The notes under the pieces: model-generated
What the model saw: the letters and a program-made list of their open reading frames with translations, nothing else
What the model was told of the DNA's origin: nothing
Databases searched by the model: none
Source of the DNA: Megamerina dolium
Lineage: Eukaryota; Arthropoda; Insecta; Diptera; Megamerinidae
DNA: 64,000 nucleotides
Direction: 5' to 3'
Assembly (NCBI GenBank): GCA_963854835.1
Contig: OY978525.1
Coordinates: 61,442,855-61,506,854, forward strand
Program-made: the position numbers and the translations under genes
Shown here: piece by piece, positions 9,609-20,641 of the stretch
How the letters are laid out: each line of letters opens with the position of its first letter
How positions within the stretch are numbered: the stretch's first letter is position 1

Positions 9609-12600
9609 CTAGAGTGTGTCTCTCAGCCCAGTTCCCTCGATGAATTTTAGTATTGGTCCCAATTCACAGATTCTAATTTCATCCTCGGGTATGATGAAAT
9701 CTCCCAGGTATTTCCTTCTCTTGTGCATCAGTGCAGGACAAGTTCCTATCACGTGTTGTGCGGTCTCGTCCTCTTCCCTGCAGAACCTACAGAGAGCATC
9801 AGAGAAAATTCCCAGTTTTGTTAGGTGATAATTTAGCCTACAGTGCCCTGTTAATAATCCCGTAATGATTCGCATGTTGTTCTTCTTTAGACTCATACAT
9901 TCCTCGTAGCGTTTCAGGTTGTATGTCCCTAGCGCTAGTTTGGAGTGTGTTAGCCCCGGTAAGTTTTCCCAGTATAAGCTTCTTTGTGTATTCTCTTCTT
10001 CCCAGATGATACGGGAGATGTTACCAGATCCTAATCCACAGAATGGTTCAGGCCCTACAAATGGGGTTGATGCTCCCTTCCTGGCAAGCTTATCTGCCAT
10101 TTCATTTCCATCGATCCCTACGTGCCCCGGAACCCATAGAATCCATACCTGATTGAGTTGGCCCAGGATGTTCAGTTTTTCAATACACTCCATCACCAGA
10201 TATGATGTAACCTGGTGGGATTTGAGTGCTTTGATAGCCGCCTGGCTGTCACTCAGTATTGCTATTCTGCGATTCCGGTAATTCCGTTCGAGATTAAAGT
10301 GCGCACATCTATCTATCGCGTAGACTTCCGCTTGAAAGATAGAGGTGTTCTTACCTAATGGTTCAGAGTATCTTTTCCCTGGTCCGAATACACCTGCCCC
10401 GGCGCCGTCATCGGTGAGGGAACCGTCGGTGTACCATGTTATCATGTACTGGTTTATCTTGTATGTTTTCGATATACCTTCCCAATGTTTTTTGTTACTA
10501 AGCTCAGTTTTAAAATGTTTCTTAAAGCTGAACCTTGGGAGTATCACGTCCCTTGGCATCGAGATTTCAGGAAGTTGCTCAGCCAGAAGTTCTATCTTCC
10601 TTCGGCTGAGGTAACTGCCTGTGCTGACGTTGTTCCCAGCTACCCTCAAAATCGCCCTCCTCGCTTGGGACTGGATGTAAATATGGAGGGGAGTAAAGTC
10701 CAAGAGTATCTCCAGTGATGCCATTGGACATGTTCGCATGGCTCCCGTGATACATACACATGCAAGTCTTTGTAGCTTGCTAATAGTGTTGATTACTGTC
10801 TGCTGCTTCGTGCACTTTTCCCAGACTATTGCCCCGTAGGTTATCATTGGCCTGACAATTGCTGTGTATATCCATCGCAGAATTTTTGGGGTACAACCCC
10901 AGCTTTTACCCGCAATAGTTCTACACGTCATGAAAGTTTTGATAGCTTTCTGTCTTATCTCCTCAATGTGGGTTTTCCACAATAATTTCTGGTCCAAGTG
11001 GGTACCCAAGAATTTCACTACTTTCTGGAGTTCTATCTCTACACCGTCTAAACGGATAGGTTTAAGATTCGTAAGTTTATACTTCCGTGTGAATGGTACA
11101 ATCGTTGTTTTTGCTGGATTGATGCTCAGCCCAACCGTGGCGCACCATCCCTTCGTTAGTTTGAGTCCTAGCTGTATTCTGTCACATAGAGTGTCCTCAA
11201 ATTTACCTCTACAGATAATGACTATGTCATCCGCATAGCCTTGAAATGACAAACCATTGGTTTCCAATTTTTCCAATAGCTCGTCTACTACTATACTCCA
11301 CATAAGTGGTGATAGCACACCTCCTTGTGGGCACCCCCTTGTGGTGTTTGCAATTATACTTCCTGTACCACTTGGTATTTCAACCTTCCTGGTAAGAAGC
11401 ATATTACTCATCCAAGAAGCTAGAGTATTATTAATTCCACTTCTTGTAAGAGCTCTTCTCATAGCATCATGTGAAGTATTGTCGAAGGCACCTTCTATGT
11501 CTAGAAAGGCGCATATCGAAGTTTCCTTCTTCTCTAGACTGTCCTGCAGTAAGCTCGTCAGTTGATGTAGAGCAGTTTCGGTGGAGTGCCCTGCTCTATA
11601 AGCATGCTGACAAGAGTGTAGCGGATTTCTCACTAAAACTGTGGTCCGGATGTAGTTATCCACAACTTTTTCCAAAGTTTTTAGGACAAAGGATGTTAGG
11701 CAGATTGGCCTGAAAGATTTAGGGGGAAGCGGGTCCTTCTTACCCACCTTCGGCAAAAATACCACCTTTGCCCTTCTCCATATCCTAGGTATGTAACCTA
11801 GCGCTATACTGCTTCTAGCTATTCTCGTCAATGGACTTAACAGCTGCTCTATACCTTTCTGAAGTAGGGCAGGAAAGATTCCGTCTACTCCAGGTGATTT
11901 CAGTGGTTTAAAGGTGTTAATTGCCCATCTGATTCGAGGTTCGGTGCAAATTTCACTTCCCAAGATCCATTCATTGATTATTCTTCCCAAGTTTTCAGCA
12001 TCGTCTGTCTCTGCTGCCACGAGTGTGGAAGATCCTGGGAAGTGTGTGTAGTTTTACTCTTTCTTCTTCGTTTTCCGTGAAGGAACCATCTCCTTTTTTA
12101 AGGTTGGTGGATGATATACTACTGCCTTTGGCTAACACTTTGTAGAGTTTTGACACCTCAGTGGCGTGCTCAATGCTTTCGCAGAAGTTTCTGAAACTTT
12201 TGCGTTTTGCTTCCCTAATCTCTTTATTATAGAGTGTTAGAGTTCTTCTATATTCGGTCCAATCCCCGGTAGTTTTTGATCTATTTGATAACCTTCGAAC
12301 CTCCGTTCTTAGTTTCATTAGATCATTGTTCCACCAAGGTACATCCTTGGTTGAGTTCACCTTGCTTATTGGACAACTGTCCTCATATGAGTTGATAATT
12401 ATCTTATTGAAATTTTCTACCGTAGTTTCTAGTTGTATTTCATTTCTGATGCAATCTCCTAATGATAGTTGTCTTAGGTTTGCATTCAGATTATTTAAGT
12501 ATTTTTCCCAGTTTGTTTTTCTCGGATTCCTTACAATTCTTTGCGTTAATTGCTCCCCCTCTATGTCAAATCTCAGTATGCTGTGGTCAGACATTGATGG

Positions 12601-13290
12601 TTCGTTGGATACTACCCAATTCCTAACAAGACTAAAGTCCCAGGTGTTTCCTAAGGTTAAATCCAGAACTTCTTTTCGCACGCTAGTTACGAAAGTTGGT
12701 GTATGTCCCACATTTAAAATTTCTAATTTATTACTAATGATAAATTCAAGAAGGTACTCACCACGCTTGTTGGTATCCGTGCTCCCCCATGCCTCGTTAT
12801 GCGCATTGGCATCACATCCAAGTATTAGAGGTTGCTTCTTCCTTTCGCTGTACTCGACCAGTTTGTAGATCAGCTCAGATGGGGCCTAAGCATCATCCCC
12901 CGGTAGGTACCCCGATGCGAATATTACTTCACGTGTACACCCGTTGATGTTGACCGGGATTTGGACCGCTACAAGATCTCTAGAAAGGAACTCTGGAAGA
13001 CACAAGTATTTCATATTTTTTGTTAGTACTATGCAAGCTCTTGGGTTTACACACCTAATGTCCCATATTACCTGCGTATTGGATGCAGCCAAACCTCTGA
13101 TTTGGCCCCTGAACAACCAAGGTTCCTGGGCCAGCACTATGCTCAGGTTGGACCTGAGTGTTGCTCTAGCGATGACTGCCGAGGCGGCTCTCGCATGGTG
13201 GAGATTGATTTGAGCAACTCTAATGCTGGCCATCTCCTTGTTACTGGTGTGCAGCTCTCTTCTTCGCATCGCTCTCCGCCAGTGCATCAT
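9609..13290 (-). pseudogene. LOA-like ORF2: endonuclease, reverse transcriptase, RNase H (two lesions)
   Basis: It starts at ATG 13290 (or ATG 13269), overlapping the end of ORF1. The N-terminus VAQINLHHARAAS and AQEPWLFRG is an APE-type endonuclease, continued by LILGCDANAHNEAWGS and SMSDHSILRF. An in-frame TAG at 12886-12888 breaks it after YLPGDDA. A one-base frameshift in an AC run near 12042-12050 separates endonuclease and RT. The RT has KSPGVDGIFPALLQ, FLDIEGAFD and GYADDIV. The RNase H has YTDGS, FQAEVYAID, LSDSQAA and GHVGIDGNEMADKLA, so all four acidic positions are kept. A Cys/His tail (CRFCREEDETAQHVIGTC) precedes the stop at 9609. Full length would be about 1,225 residues, normal for the group. 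The product copies the element RNA into DNA at a nicked target. Confidence 0.92.
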
Positions 13291-14719
13291 CGATGTCTGC
13301 CAGGAGTACTCTGTCGGAGTCTACTTCGGTCAGTCTTAGCGCTGTTAGGTTTATAGCGTCGATGTCTTCGCTTTCGACAGCAAGAACGCTGACTTCGGCT
13401 ACAGGCATCTCGCTCCTAACCACTTCACTTGCCACTTCTTTTAGGATCTCCTCGGCTTCGGCTGAGTTTTGCTCAGTTGTGGCCTCTGCGTCTGGAGGAT
13501 TTCCTAGTGCACGTCCCTTGTGCAGATGAACTGGGATCTTGCCAAATCTGTAGGCCACCCTGCAGTCTTTGGCTTTAATCGCTTCAAGCGATCGGTCATC
13601 GATACCGATCGTTAACAGCTTCCCGTTCTTCTCGTCTCTGCTGCTAAAGATTCTCCAGAGATTGGTGCTCAGCGCTTTGTTCTGAGTTACCATCAAATCA
13701 AGGAGTTTCTTGTCGTCGGTACCCGCTGCTCGAGGAAGGTATACCGTCATCAGATGTACACCAGGGATAGCATCTCCAGTGCAAGTCGTCAGTTCGGTCC
13801 CCTTCCACCCCGATAAGCTTGGTATCGTTACTTTCACCCATTCAGCAGCCGCTACGGTGGAACAATCAACCAAGATGAAGCCTGGTCGAAAGTGGATGCC
13901 ATCAAATTCAAGTTCGGTTTCAGAACCCTTGAACATCTCCTCTATCAGAAGATTTTCGAGTTGCCCCTGCTCCTCGCGCGAAAGGATAACCTCCGGGTAG
14001 GATTTCGGGATTATAGCCAGTCTAACGCCTTTGGTGACATTGGCGTAGCTGACACCCGCTTTCCTGGTGGTCGCCTCTGGTCTTGGAGCAGGTCGTGGCA
14101 GATTTCTTTTCACCACCCCCGGTGCAGTGTCAAAAGCCCTCTTTCTCTTGGCAGCATTGCCATCAGTTGGGCTGATTACTGTGGCGCCCCTCTTCCTTGT
14201 AACAGATATGCTCTTAGGGCGATTGAGCACTTTCTGTTTGGCTTCTTCGGGCGTTAAGCCCTCATTGAGATAGCGCAGATACCATTTGGTACCTGCCCCA
14301 CTCAGACCGGTTGCCTTTCTTGCAGCGCCAAAAGCTGGAAGCTGCCTATTCTGTCCAGTACTTATAGAGGGCTGTGTAGTTGCGGCCTTGGATGTCGAAG
14401 CACCCTCAGCAGCCACAAATCCTCTACTTTCCTTCCGTTTCTCGGGTCCAGTTACCGTCCGTGGCGTAGGTTCAGAGTTCCTGTCTCTGCTGCCTTTGCC
14501 CTCCGTCTGTCCTCTCCGTTTAGGAGTTAGAACTTGGCGTTCAGTGTTGAGAACATTACGTTCCACCTGATCCGCCAGTTGAGAAGCAGTCTGTGAACCT
14601 GTTAGTTTAATTATTTTTGTTAAATTTGGTGTGTCCATATTTAATCCCACGAGTGTGGGGGAAAAGAAGGTCCGTCGTGTCATAGCCCCCAATAACACGA
14701 TAAGCCCACGGTTACTCAC
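13241..14719 (-). CDS. LOA-like ORF1: nucleic-acid-binding protein with DUF4780-like domain
   Basis: The frame is open for 492 codons, but its first codon is GTG. The first ATG codons are at 14683 (about 480 aa) and 14638 (about 465 aa, MDTPNLTKII), so one of these is the likely start. Residues ~60-230 are basic and low-complexity. A domain beginning SYANVTKGVRLAIIPKSYPE, with WVKVTIPSL and VAYRFGKIPVHLHKGRAL further on, is the DUF4780-type module found in insect non-LTR ORF1 proteins. An acidic tail follows. There are no CCHC knuckles. It probably coats the element RNA. Its stop (13241) lies inside ORF2, so ORF2 would be reached by reinitiation or frameshift. It is the only intact LOA frame in the window. 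Confidence 0.85.
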   Translation of the reverse strand: MSNRGLIVLLGAMTRRTFFSPTLVGLNMDTPNLTKIIKLTGSQTASQLADQVERNVLNTERQVLTPKRRGQTEGKGSRDRNSEPTPRTVTGPEKRKESRGFVAAEGASTSKAATTQPSISTGQNRQLPAFGAARKATGLSGAGTKWYLRYLNEGLTPEEAKQKVLNRPKSISVTRKRGATVISPTDGNAAKRKRAFDTAPGVVKRNLPRPAPRPEATTRKAGVSYANVTKGVRLAIIPKSYPEVILSREEQGQLENLLIEEMFKGSETELEFDGIHFRPGFILVDCSTVAAAEWVKVTIPSLSGWKGTELTTCTGDAIPGVHLMTVYLPRAAGTDDKKLLDLMVTQNKALSTNLWRIFSSRDEKNGKLLTIGIDDRSLEAIKAKDCRVAYRFGKIPVHLHKGRALGNPPDAEATTEQNSAEAEEILKEVASEVVRSEMPVAEVSVLAVESEDIDAINLTALRLTEVDSDRVLLADIDDALAESDAKKRAAHQ

Positions 14720-15004
14720 TGAGGCGGGCAGGTATCAGTGAGGTGCAACGCTAAAATACAGTATGTTAACCCCTAACTGCAAACATCAAGCCGATGGACA
14801 CGTGCTATCCCGGCTTAGGGGATCACCCTTCTCGTCTGTTCCCTTCTTTTCCATTGGGGTTGGGTACCCAATCTCCAATCAGGGTTAACAGTGCCACCAC
14901 GTGTAGGTGAGAGTGAGATTCAGGATGAGAGGTGTGAGGCTTCATTTCTAATCTAATCGTAGATCCGCCATACGGTGCACTTCATCCTGCTTTACGGCAC
15001 CAAA

Positions 15005-16045
15005 CCTTACAATAGAATCTAGAAATTTTAATATCAACGACAAAATGAGCAAAGCAATCGAATTTTACAATAGCAGTTATCATTCAGCAATAAAAGAGAC
15101 ACCAAAATGCAATAAACAATCTCAATAAGCAAATTTCAATAAACACACACTTCAATGACACATTAATCAAGCTAAAAGAAATCATTTAACAGGATAGGAA
15201 TAAAATACTTGATAACTTCAGCAGCCTTAAAAGCAATAACAATGGACTTTACGAGCAGGCTCTACTCATTGACTTCACACTAAAGTATAAAATATTTCAA
15301 GACAACGTTGAGCACATTCAAGATAATATAGCATCATCAAGACTAGGAACAGCCCATAGCAACCTCTTGACAAGTGAGGAGATAGACAAACTAGACATGA
15401 ACCTTCAAAAGTTACAGAAAATACATCTTGGAACTATAATTGACAATACAAATAAAATTGTACCTAAAGGTACCTAAAACAATGTTAACTCTACCAAAAA
15501 TACTACTAATGCCAATAGGGAACTCTTTAAATTTTGAATTTCTGTTTAATAAACAATAAATAATTAAATACAAAAATGAATCGTATCTCTTGAAAAGAAA
15601 ATAGACATAAAACATTTAAAAATTTGTAATAATTGTATTCTTAAGAAAAATTGCATTAGAATTTTTTAATGCATCGGAAATAATTAATGTAAAATAAGTA
15701 GCGGTAACTTTCTCCCAAATATTAATAATTGTACAATAATAATTGGCAATAATAATTTTAGTAATAACAAAATAACATTCAAACAAAGTTTTGCAATAGA
15801 ATCAGAAGTAGATAACATAAAAAATATGAATAAAGAACTAATTTTTCATGATGTAATACTTAACGAAATAGAAAATATAAATTTAATAAAAGAAGTCAAA
15901 AACGAGAAAATTCAGAAGTTTGTGTATGGAGAAATATACACAATAGCATTATTATTATCAGTTTAATTTTAATAATCATAACCATCAAAAAAAGAAACGG
16001 AATGCAAAAAAAAATATTATAACGACTTCATTCTAAGGAGGGAGA
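15005..16045 (+). pseudogene. Gypsy family A, copy 0: integrase end, decayed env-like region, polypurine tract
   Basis: After the LOA insertion the integrase C-terminus resumes (SKAIEFYNSSYHSAIK) and soon meets stops. Broken frames downstream give NGLYEQALLIDFTLKYKIFQ, SNLLTSEEI and NNCTIIIGNNNFS, matching the layout of the insect errantivirus env gene (fusion-protein-like). A short C-terminal hydrophobic stretch appears around 15930-15980. Many stops and frameshifts make it non-functional. The region ends with a purine tract, AAGGAGGGAGA (16035-16045), immediately before the LTR. It is nearly identical to 24537-25570. Confidence 0.8.
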
Positions 16046-17345
16046 AGTTACGTCAAAGCCTACACTGTTCCCCATAAAAGTTTATTGACATAAGCCAATA
16101 AACATAGGAATATGATTCTACTTATAATTTAACAATATTAATATATTTCGTTATAACAATAAAAATACAATCAACCTAATTTAGCAATATCAACACATTT
16201 TGTAATAAGTACTTCAAAATCACTGTTTCCCATAAGAGTTAACTGACATAAGTCAATAAACTTAGAAATATAACATTTTTTTGTATTTGGGTTCTAATAA
16301 AATTAAAGATATAAATTAAAGAAATAATAAATTATAAAAATATAATAATTAAAAATCTACTTGATAATGTTTTCGGGGTTGTTGATGTTTTCGGGTAACG
16401 TAATTATCCGGCTTCATCTTTTCCAATTGCAAACTATTGCTGTTGATGACTGATGTCAAATCTTGCTGTTATTGCCCCTGTTGCTGTGGATTTTCTTCCA
16501 TTTGTTCTGATGTATAATTGTGTTGTTGTTGTTACGGTTGATGTGATGGTGCTGCTGCTGCTACTTGCTGTTGCTGTTGTATTTGCATCAGCACACTTTT
16601 TATCACATTTTAAATGGTTAAGCCTTTCGTTTGTGGCCAATACCATTGTTCAAAATATATGTTTAAACCAAATTGTGATTTATTTAATTAATTTGGTTAT
16701 CGAGAGAAATTCCGTGTTGAGACGGAAGGGAATGCACGTAAATTGCAAACTAATGGTTTCTTATGTACATATATACCATTTTGTACGAAGAACAAAAAAA
16801 CACGAGATATACTTTTATACGTTTATGTATATTGTTTATTACGATAAACCTCGTGGTATATATAAACGTCATTAATTTAGTACTAACTAACTAAGTTATT
16901 GTTATTAAATTGACTATGTTCCACAATTGGACATTTTTAAAGACATAATTTTATACAAAAATGAGATATATATAAATGAACAAAAATGCGCGCACTGTTC
17001 GTGTCGGGAAAAATAAGTAAGAGAGAAAAAAAGAAGAACAAGAACAGACGAACCGACTGCTGACTGACCAAGTCAGAGTTGCCTTCGTCTTCTATAAAGG
17101 TGACAACAGACAATGCGCGTGACATAATTTTCTGGAGTAGACAATAATAATAAAACACTATCCGTTAGCAAAAAATTTTAGCCAACGAAGACAAGACATA
17201 AGAGAAAGAAAAACAATATTGTAAAGTTACGTTATAGCAATTAAGAATTTGTAAAATTAGTCTTGATCTACCAATCAAAATATAAAGAATAAATAAACGG
17301 TTGAATAAATTTATTTTCATTTTGAATAAGGTCCTAAATTTGAGA
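16046..17345 (+). repeat. Gypsy family A LTR shared by copies 0 and 1
   Basis: It begins AGTTACGTCAAAG right after the purine tract, the usual errantivirus-type start. A TATA-like box (TATAAAGG, about 17091) and AATAAA signals (17287, 17305) are present in the last 260 bp. The right end is uncertain: I place it shortly after the polyadenylation signals because no clear PBS could be fixed. The same segment recurs at 25571-26975. A 140-codon frame inside it (16453-16875) has no domain and is considered incidental. Confidence 0.7.
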
Positions 17346-17723
17346 TTTTTTTATATATTATGAATCGTAAGATTCATAAGTGAACAAACAACAAACGGGA
17401 CAAATACTAAACAATTTGTGAGAACCACCGCGAATCGCAAATGAAACAAATTCTGAAGAACTTGTAAAAACAACCGCGAAATCCAAGGATTTTGTGAGAC
17501 ACTAAAAACAAATTGTAAAAAAAACTGCGAAAAATCTACAGATTTTTGTGAAGTGCTAACAAACAAAAAATAATAATAATAACGCAAAGTATAAAATAAT
17601 TAAATGGCTAAAACAAACAACGAAAGAAAAAAAAGAACTAAAATAAATAAATAAATATGTGGCACTTAAAGCCCCAAAGGGCTCATTGAACTAGAAATTG
17701 AAAATTCAAACTCAGCTAGTGAC
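17346..17723 (+). other. Gypsy family A leader between LTR and gag, copy 1
   Basis: This untranslated A-rich leader contains near-repeats such as AACAAAC-GCGAAATC...TTTTGTGA, repeated two to three times (17390-17560). A 21-bp block at 17668-17688 is identical to part of the SINE tail at 5891-5911. No gene is present. Confidence 0.5.
17668..17688 (-). repeat. 21-bp block identical to the SINE 3' tail
   Basis: AAAGCCCCAAAGGGCTCATT followed by G occurs here, at 27300-27320, and at 5891-5911 inside the SINE tail. It can form a small AGCCC/GGGCT hairpin. Confidence 0.75.
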
Positions 17724-18707
17724 TTGCCTAATAACGAAGTGCAAAATACAACAATTTCCAAGATGCCAATACAAAGCGAAGTTCAACAAGGTCATCAACA
17801 AGGACTATCATTAAGCGAAATTATAAAGGATGCCCAACGCATCAAAGAATTTAGAGGCGATAATTCGTACACCCTAACATCCTTTTTAAAAGAAGTTGAC
17901 ACGATTCTTACACTGCTCAACAATGATCCGGATGTCAAACAATACGTGTACAACAGAGCAATCATAAATAAAATACAAGGAGGAAGTTTACATGTTATAA
18001 CGACTTTAGGAACAAATACATCGTGGGAAGAAGTGAAGCATACCCTTATATAACCCTTAAGAAACATACCATCAATTATACCAGAAAGCATTCTCAACGG
18101 TAAATCTAAACTAAACGAGAAATATGAATATGATACAAGTAAACCCGAAGAATTCAAATCTTCAAATAATTAATCTATCATATTAAAAACTTTTCTCGAT
18201 AATATAAACGTAAACTTGAAATCAGTAGTTATTAATAGTGGAGCTAAGAAGATTCGAGATGCTTATAATCACTTAGAAACAAATGGTTTACTAAAAGATG
18301 AAAGATCTAGAAGATCAAAAACAAAAAAATGATCACCAAGAATATTATCAGAGATTTTACCCAAATTACAACAATCCACAAAGACAGAATTATAACTACA
18401 ATACTAACAGACAACATCAGAGTTTGGACAACCAACAATATAATACACAGCATAGAAACAACAATAACTCAAGTTAATATAGATAAAATAATAATAACTC
18501 AGGTCAATATAGACAAAATAACAATAACGTAGGTCAATACAGACAAAATAACAATAATTCAGGTCAGTACAGACAAAGCAGTAATTATCCAAGCCAATAC
18601 AGGCAGATTTCAAGACAGTTTAGAGATCCTGCGGGGCAAAACCAGAGGCACTTTAACACTCAAAATAATATAGAACCGATGGATATCGATTACGTTGAAG
18701 AAGCGAA
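17724..18707 (+). pseudogene. Gypsy family A gag, copy 1
   Basis: The first frame (about 110 codons, opening without an ATG at 17724; internal ATG at 17763) holds a helical gag-like segment with SLSEIIKDAQRIKEFRG, SYTLTSFLKEVDTIL and NKIQGGSLHVITTLGT, similar in layout to the gag of 17.6/297-type elements. It stops at 18053. Further pieces in the same or other frames (QFRDPAGQNQRHFNTQNN) continue to the start of pol. A QN-rich tandem repeat lies in the C-terminal part. There are no CCHC knuckles, as in errantivirus gag. It is a structural capsid protein, here truncated by stops. Confidence 0.75.
18470..18608 (+). repeat. 30-bp tandem repeat in gag (QYRQNNNN type)
   Basis: Four to five head-to-tail units of 30 bp (core GGTCAATACAGACAAAATAA) encode a 10-residue repeat like SGQYRQNNNN. 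The last units drift. The same array exists at 28102-28240 in copy 2. Confidence 0.85.
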
Positions 18708-19238
18708 TTGTCAACCATATCGATCCTAAATGAAAACCTATTACCACAATATAAAAGAATACTATTACCTAATCCAATAAAATGTCGAACCGTAAATGGA
18801 GATATATTAATAACATACGAAATAATAACACCTTTACCAAAAGAGTTTAATAAGGATGCCCTCATGGCATGGAAATTAACATATTTAGGAAATAAAGATT
18901 TCGACGGAATATTAGGCCAAAACCTTCTAAAACCTTTACAAGCAATCATAGATATGGAAACACAGTCACTTACAATCAATGGACAAAATATAAAATTTAA
19001 GGACTGCTTCCCATATAAATACGAAGAAGCCCATAAACTGGAGTTTGTTAATGACGACATAACGGAATTTGAAACCCTTTTCAAAGATATTAATCCTCCA
19101 GAAAAAGAGGGATTAGAGAAAATAATAGCATCAAATACGGACTTGTTTTTCCTCGAAGGCGACCAATTAGCCAATACAACAGCAGGACAGCACGAAATAA
19201 TTACGGCAATAGATGCAAATACACGAACAGGAAATTAA
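18708..19238 (+). pseudogene. Gypsy family A pol: protease and RT N-terminus, copy 1
   Basis: The open frame of 176 codons carries the C-terminal half of the retropepsin (FDGILGQNLLKPLQAIIDM, the ILG-hydrophobic motif) and then the RT entry segment with EKIIASNTDLFFLEGDQLAN. The catalytic Asp-Thr-Gly part of the protease lies upstream in a broken frame and is not clear. A stop at 19236 cuts the frame before the RT core. The same stop is present in copy 2 at 28868, so the lesion predates the duplication or was inherited from a defective parent. Confidence 0.8.
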
Positions 19239-19885
19239 CAGACAAATAGAAGAAATGCTTACGTGAGGAATAATTAGAGAAAGCAATTCACCGTATAATA
19301 GTCCTCTATGGATAGTACCAACGAAAAAAGAAATGGAGATTAGTGGTGGACTACAGAAAACTAAAATTTATTTTACAACTTTGGACCTTGCAAAAGGCTT
19401 TCATCAAATTCAAGTTAAAAAAGAAGACAAGAAGAAAACAGCATTTTTTACACCACAGGGACTTTACAAATTCATACGAATGCCTTCCGGATTAAAAAAC
19501 GCCCTCTCAACATTTCAAAGAATGTTGAATAGGGTTTTAAAAGAATACATAAATAAAATTTGTGTAGTTTATATGGACGACATCCTTATATTCAGCACAT
19601 CCATAGGAGAGCATATGCAAAGCATTGAAAAAATTTTTTTTAAATTACGCGACCATCATCTGAAGGTACAATTCGATAAATGCAATTTCTTCAGAAAATA
19701 AACAGAATTCTTAGGGCATGTAGTGACACCTGAAGGCGTCAAACCAAATCCTAACAAAGTCAATAAAATACTGAATATAAATATACCCCACACCCCTAAA
19801 CAAATTAAATCGTTTTTAGAAGCAGTTGGATACTACCGGATATTCATAAGGGATTTCACTAAGGTAGCACTACCTTAGTGAACCA
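19239..19885 (+). pseudogene. Gypsy family A pol: RT core, copy 1
   Basis: After a disrupted stretch (19239-19332), a 122-codon frame from 19333 carries LDLAKGFHQIQV, FIRMPSGLKNALSTFQ and VYMDDILIFS, the palm motifs A to C of a gypsy RT. A stop at 19699 replaces the usual KTEFLGH continuation, although the next codons in frame (EFLGHVVTPEG) are still recognisable. A 28-bp palindrome insertion at 19855-19882 adds another stop and frameshift before the connection domain. The frame is therefore dead at three places. Confidence 0.85.
19855..19882. repeat. 28-bp near-perfect palindrome inserted in pol
   Basis: The arms TTCACTAAGGTAG and CTACCTTAGTGAA are exact inverted copies separated by CA. Copy 0 lacks it at the matching place (near 8571), while copy 2 has it at 29487-29514. 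Confidence 0.9.
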
Positions 19886-20586
19886 ATGACCCAATATTTA
19901 ACAAAGGGAACAAAAATCGACTTGAATAATGCTAATTATATCTTGGCATTCGAAAATATTAAGACAATAATAACAGAAGCCCCGGTTCTTAAGTATCCGG
20001 ATTTCAATAAAAAATTTAAATTGGTCACCGACGCAATCGATTTCGCGATCGGTGCAGTTCTACAACAAGTTGATCATCCCATATGCTATGCCAGCAGAAC
20101 TTTAAATGAACATGAAAGGAATTACTCAACAACTGAGAAGGTATTACTAGCTTTAGTCTGGGCAACAGGCTATTTCAGACCTTACATATACGGGAGAAAA
20201 TTCGACCTATTAACAGATCATCAACCATTGAAATGGCTCCATACTAAATCTGTAGGTAAAGACGTCAATCCAAGACTCCAGAGATGGATCTTGAAATTAG
20301 AAGAATACAACATTAATATAGACTACATCAAAGGGCAGAACAATAAAGTAGCCGATTTACTAAGCAGGATAAACATAGAAACAAACGAGATAAATAATAA
20401 TGAAATAGATTGCGGAACATCCATTATTAATAACGTGGATAACCAAAATGACGCCACAGTGTATTCTCAGGAAGAAAACTTTAACGATCACATACCTATT
20501 CTAGAGACTGTTGGGAATCGGTTCAAAACACAAATTATACTAAAACAAAATAAAACAAAACAATTTGAAACAAAGTACGGAAACAA

Positions 20587-20626
<40 letters not shown>

Positions 20627-20641
20627 AACCAGGAAGGATAG
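19886..20641 (+). pseudogene. Gypsy family A pol: RNase H and linker, copy 1
   Basis: The open frame of 251 codons holds the gypsy-type RNase H: KLVTDAIDFAIGAVLQQ (first Asp), CYASRTLNEHERNYSTTEK (Glu), FDLLTDHQPLKWLHT (Asp) and NKVADLLSR. One change, TDAI instead of the usual TDAS, is visible. The frame then enters the linker before integrase and runs through an expanded (TA)n tract that encodes Tyr-Ile repeats, after which it ends. It would remove the RNA strand during reverse transcription. Confidence 0.88.
20589..20624. repeat. (TA)n microsatellite expansion inside pol
   Basis: About 18 TA units replace the short ATATACATATATAT stretch of copy 0 (near 8917). The expansion lies at the linker between RNase H and integrase. 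Confidence 0.9.

Larger units (their letters stand above)
9544..15004 (-). mobile_element. Nearly complete LOA-like non-LTR retrotransposon
   Basis: The 5.46-kb element has a 285-bp 5' UTR (14720-15004), ORF1 with a DUF4780-like domain, an overlapping ORF2 with endonuclease, RT and RNase H, a ~64-bp 3' UTR, and an AAT/TAA tandem tail at 9544-9552. A 9-bp target duplication, CCTTACAAT, flanks it (9535-9543 and 15005-15013). The empty site is visible in the next gypsy A copy near 24527. The RNase H domain, DUF4780-type ORF1 and R1-like endonuclease point to the LOA or I group; LOA is my best guess. Only one nonsense codon and one frameshift damage ORF2, so the insertion is rather young. Confidence 0.9.

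Noticed and set aside
13293..14570. Several plus-strand frames of 78-121 codons over LOA ORF1
   Set aside because: They are shadows of the minus-strand ORF1 caused by its GC-rich codon use.
16453..16875. 140-codon frame with hydrophobic start in the gypsy A LTR (also at 26071-26493)
   Set aside because: It lies inside the LTR, reads low-complexity GCTGTT repeats and has no known domain.
18470..18608. CRISPR-like array of 30-bp repeats
   Set aside because: The repeats are directly adjacent without unique spacers, and encode a QN-rich gag segment in a eukaryotic retroelement.
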